From: Paraburkholderia atlantica
GTDB taxonomy: Bacteria; Pseudomonadota; Gammaproteobacteria; Burkholderiales; Burkholderiaceae
Length of the DNA: 64,000 nucleotides
Direction of reading: 5' to 3'
Assembly (NCBI RefSeq): GCF_009362785.1
Contig: NZ_WHNQ01000017.1
Span: 62,001 to 126,000, forward strand
The notes below the pieces were generated by a model. It searched no databases and was not told the origin of the DNA. It saw nothing but the letters and a program-made list of their open reading frames with translations. Below are positions 61,485 through 64,000 of this stretch, in pieces; within the stretch, counting starts at the first letter, position 1, and the number at the start of each line of letters is the position of its first letter. The translations under genes were made by a program, and so were the position numbers.

Positions 61485-62492
61485 TCAGATCGCCACGCAA
61501 ATCTTGCCGAAGTGCGCACCCGATGCCTCGTGCCGGAACGCATCGGCGAGCTTGGCCAGCTCGAACGTGCTGTCGATCACCGGCTTGATGCCGGTCGTCT
61601 CCAGCGCGCGCACCATGTCGATCTGATCCTGCCGGCTGCCGACGATCAGCCCTTGCAGACGCTGTTGCCGCGCCATCAGATGCGCGGTCGGCACCTGACC
61701 CGAGCGGCCGGTCAACACGCCGATCAGCGCGATGTGTCCGCCGATGCGGCATGCGGTGATCGACTGCGGCAGCGTGCCTGGACCGCCCACTTCGATCACG
61801 TGATCGACGCCGCGCCCGTTCGTGATGTGACGCACTTCTTTGCCCCACTCGGGATTGTCGCGATAGTTGATCGTATGGTCGGCACCGAGTTCGCGCAGCT
61901 TGGCGAGCTTCGCATTCGACGACGACGTCGCGATCACCGACGCCCCCATCGCCTTCGCCATCTGCAAGCCGAAGATCGACACGCCGCCGGTGCCGAGCAC
62001 CAGCACGCTGCTGCCCGCCTTCAACTGACCGTCGACGACCAGCGCGCGCCACGCGGTCAGCCCCGCCGTGGTCAACGTCGCCGCTTCGGCGTGGCTATAG
62101 CCGGCCGGCGCGTGCGTGAAGTAGTGGCTCGGCAGCACGACGACTTCGCGCGCGTAACCGTCGATGCCGTCGCCCGGGGTGGTCGAAAAATCGCCGATTG
62201 CTGGCGAACCGTTTTCCCAGTGCGGAAAGAAGCACGACACGACGTGATCACCGGGCTTGAACTCGCGCACGCCCGCGCCGACCGCTTCGACGACGCCCGC
62301 ACCATCGGCCATCGGAATGCGGCCCGCTTCGGCCGGCAGATTGCCGCTGACGACGCCGTAGTCGTGGTAATTCAATGAACTCGCGCGAATGCGCACGCGA
62401 ATCTGCCCGGCTCCGGGCTGACCGGGATCGGCGAGGTCGACGACCTGCAGGCTATCGACGGTGGCAGGCGAACCGATTCTGACGGCTTTCAT
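61485..62492 (-). CDS. Zinc-independent MDR family dehydrogenase/quinone oxidoreductase
   Basis: The 335-residue protein has the medium-chain dehydrogenase fold: a GroES-like N-domain (SLNYHDYGVVSG, PMADGAGVVEAVG) and the Rossmann motif VLVLGTGGVSIFGL. It lacks the Cys-rich structural zinc loop, so it is a quinone-oxidoreductase-type NAD(P)H enzyme. Such proteins reduce quinones or α,β-unsaturated carbonyls, or oxidise alcohols. AAGGA precedes the ATG by nine bases. The gene is convergent with the ABC ATPase. Confidence 0.9.
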   Translation of the reverse strand: MKAVRIGSPATVDSLQVVDLADPGQPGAGQIRVRIRASSLNYHDYGVVSGNLPAEAGRIPMADGAGVVEAVGAGVREFKPGDHVVSCFFPHWENGSPAIGDFSTTPGDGIDGYAREVVVLPSHYFTHAPAGYSHAEAATLTTAGLTAWRALVVDGQLKAGSSVLVLGTGGVSIFGLQMAKAMGASVIATSSSNAKLAKLRELGADHTINYRDNPEWGKEVRHITNGRGVDHVIEVGGPGTLPQSITACRIGGHIALIGVLTGRSGQVPTAHLMARQQRLQGLIVGSRQDQIDMVRALETTGIKPVIDSTFELAKLADAFRHEASGAHFGKICVAI

Positions 62493-62593
62493 ACTTTTCG
62501 TTCCTTGGTAAGTGGTGCGCATTCGTGAGCAACATGATGCCCACGCGTGCTACGCATCGGACGCGCATGCGCGATGCCCGCGCGAGCACTGCG

Positions 62594-62908
62594 CTATTTG
62601 ACGGTCTGGATGACCTCGAAGCCTTCGAATTCCGGGTGGCCGAGATACAGCACGCGGTTTTCGTTACCGGCACTGCGATGCGCCGCGCGAAACGCGTCGG
62701 ACCTGGTCCATGCCTCGAACGATGCCTGGTCGCGCCAGATCGTATGGCTAGAATAGAGCACGTGATCGTCCTTACGCGGTCCCTTCAGCAAATGAAATTC
62801 CACGAAGCCCGGCACCTCTTTCAGATGGGTGTCGCGCGTGGTCCACAAATGTTCGAAGGCGTCCTCGGAGCCGGGAGCCACTTTGAAGCGGTTCATCGCG
62901 ATGTACAT
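62594..62908 (-). CDS. Antibiotic biosynthesis monooxygenase (ABM) domain protein
   Basis: The 104-residue protein is a single ABM ferredoxin-like fold (MYIAMNRFKVAPGSEDAFE, VPGFVEFHLLKG, WRDQASFEAWTRSDAFRAAH). The Asn near the start, the Trp in FEAW and the His in AAHR resemble the N-W-H set of IsdG/HmuD-type heme oxygenases, but many ABM proteins have other roles. GAGGA precedes the ATG. It is separated by 101 bp from the MDR gene downstream. Soluble, probably a homodimer. Confidence 0.85.
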   Translation of the reverse strand: MYIAMNRFKVAPGSEDAFEHLWTTRDTHLKEVPGFVEFHLLKGPRKDDHVLYSSHTIWRDQASFEAWTRSDAFRAAHRSAGNENRVLYLGHPEFEGFEVIQTVK

Positions 62909-63097
62909 GCTGTCATCCTCGTTGAGTGAGTGATGCTGCCAATGATGCTCGATGGGTCATCCGGTGGCGTTTTATTAAAGGCGTGCATTGCGTTGCCTTC
63001 GCTTGACCTTACCACGGTGGCAAGCCCACGATGTCCGATGTGACCGTTGGAATCGCGCGGATCACCTCGCCACTCTCTTCAACAACGGAAATCGAAT

Positions 63098-63493
63098 ATG
63101 AAAAACCTTCGTGCGGTGCGCGCTATCTGTGTGTTCGGCGGTTTGGCATTCGCGGCGGCGGCTCTGCCCGCTCACGCGCAACATCAGGGCATGCCCGGCA
63201 TGGACATGGCGCATTCGGCGCATGCGGACGCGGGCGCATCGACGCAAGCCTTCAAGGCCGCCGACGAACGCATGATGCATGACATGAGCGCCCCCGAATA
63301 CACCGGCGACGCCGACCGGGATTTCGTCGCGCACATGATTCCGCATCACCAGGGCGCGATCGAGATGGCGCAGGCGGAATTGAAATACGGCAAAGACCCC
63401 GAGATCAAGAAACTCGCGCGCGACATCATCAAGGCGCAGCATGACGAGATCGCGTTCATGCGGCGCTGGCAGGAAAAGCACGGCGGCAAGTAA
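63098..63493 (+). CDS. DUF305 family secreted protein (CopM-like)
   Basis: The 131-residue protein has a signal peptide (MKNLRAVRAICVFGGLAFAA to AHA) and a His/Met-rich start of the mature part (HQGMPGMDMAHSAHAD). The DUF305 core FVAHMIPHHQGAIEMAQAEL follows, with its paired His. DUF305 proteins such as CopM bind copper or silver in the periplasm. The Met/His richness supports metal binding. It stands alone and is convergent with the MFS gene. Confidence 0.9.
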   Translation: MKNLRAVRAICVFGGLAFAAAALPAHAQHQGMPGMDMAHSAHADAGASTQAFKAADERMMHDMSAPEYTGDADRDFVAHMIPHHQGAIEMAQAELKYGKDPEIKKLARDIIKAQHDEIAFMRRWQEKHGGK

Positions 63494-63506
63494 CGCGCCG
63501 CGAGCG

Positions 63507-64000
63507 TCACCAGCGTGGGTGCTTGCGCAGCAGCGGCGACATCGCGATCAGACCGATGATCGGCCCCGGCAGCAGCAGCCACGCGACGCGCACGTCGAGC
63601 GCGTGAAACACGCTCGTCGACCACAGGATCGAGCACGCCGACAGGAAAAAGCCGAAGCTGTTCTGCAGCGTCAGCGCGCCGCCGATCTTGTCGGCGGGAC
63701 AGGCCTTCACGGACAGCGCCGAAAACTGGGGCGAATCGGCGATCACGCTGATGCCCCACACGACTAGCAGCGCAAGCTGTGCGCCAGTGCCGAACCCGGT
63801 GGTCAGCGGATAAATCGCGCACAGCGTGCCCGATATCGTCAGCGCGAGCGCGGCGGTGCGCGCGCTGCCTAGCGCCTGGCTGAGCCTGCCGCCGAACAGG
63901 CAGCCGAGCGCGCCGATCGCGATGATCAGGAACGACCACAACGCGACGGTGCCCGGCGTCGCCGGCGCGCCGCTCGCGAACGCGCGCTGCACGAGCAGCG
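63507..64000 (-). CDS. MFS transporter, 3' part
   Basis: The frame continues beyond the right edge (residues ...LLVQRAFASG run on from base 64000), so the start is missing. About 164 residues are visible with four or five helices (WSFLIIAIGALGCLFGG, AALALTISGTLCAIYPL, LLVVWGISVIADSPQFSAL). The pattern is that of a major-facilitator C-terminal half; the substrate is unknown. Confidence 0.85.
   Translation of the reverse strand, partial: LLVQRAFASGAPATPGTVALWSFLIIAIGALGCLFGGRLSQALGSARTAALALTISGTLCAIYPLTTGFGTGAQLALLVVWGISVIADSPQFSALSVKACPADKIGGALTLQNSFGFFLSACSILWSTSVFHALDVRVAWLLLPGPIIGLIAMSPLLRKHPRW

Overview
This is a GC-rich window, almost fully coding, from a beta-proteobacterium of the Burkholderiales, most likely a Paraburkholderia. 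That placement rests on codon use, the mix of families (LysE exporters, AAHS and MHS transporters, oxalate/formate-type MFS proteins, an IclR-controlled catabolic operon, a LuxR solo) and short AGGAG-type ribosome sites. No rRNA, tRNA, CRISPR array, prophage or insertion sequence was seen. Many genes form small strand-coherent operons closed by clear intrinsic terminators. The window opens inside a molybdenum hydroxylase gene and closes inside an MFS transporter gene.

Left part (1-17.1 kb): the end of a PaoC-like aldehyde oxidoreductase large subunit and a MocA-like molybdopterin cytidylyltransferase; a medium/long-chain acyl-CoA ligase; a PIG-L deacetylase; a tiny proline-rich protein; then a compact phosphonate-biosynthesis operon (PEP mutase fused to a nucleotidyltransferase, phosphonopyruvate decarboxylase, aminoethylphosphonate transaminase) expected to make 2-aminoethylphosphonate and its CMP-activated form. 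After a 550-bp AT-richer gap come a Cache-type chemoreceptor, a class B penicillin-binding protein, a diguanylate cyclase, a DsbA-like isomerase, a LysE exporter and a YigZ protein.

Middle part (17.1-39.5 kb): a lipoprotein, a LysE exporter and a ketopantoate-reductase-like enzyme. Then come an aldehyde dehydrogenase, a LysR regulator and an OxlT-like oxalate/formate antiporter, with a second LysR divergent. The core is an operon of a ThDP lyase, a formyl-CoA:oxalate CoA-transferase, a FAH-family hydrolase and a membrane protein, under a GntR/FCD regulator with recognisable palindromic sites. It is flanked by an MHS-family transporter and a second oxalate/formate-family transporter that has its own 42-residue one-helix partner. 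A GDSL esterase lipoprotein, a DUF3830 protein, an AraC regulator and a LuxR-type regulator follow.

Right part (39.5-64 kb): an ABC-2 exporter pair; a hybrid histidine kinase with a truncated RsbT-like remnant; a glycine-rich secreted protein; a tannase-family esterase coupled to an OpgC-like acyltransferase and, divergently, an OafA-like acyltransferase; a second small proline-rich protein; an FtsH paralog. Then comes an IclR-associated catabolic operon (two ketosteroid-dehydrogenase-like flavoproteins, NIPSNAP protein, TIM-barrel isomerase/dehydratase, aromatic-acid transporter) divergent from a shikimate-dehydrogenase-like gene, with a perfect 15-bp palindrome between them. An orphan ABC ATPase, a zinc-free MDR dehydrogenase, an ABM-domain protein, a DUF305 protein and a partial MFS transporter end the window.

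The most interesting units are the minimal aminoethylphosphonate operon, the Frc operon whose ThDP enzyme does not look like classical oxalyl-CoA decarboxylase, and the two-flavoprotein cluster, which may aromatise an alicyclic acid.
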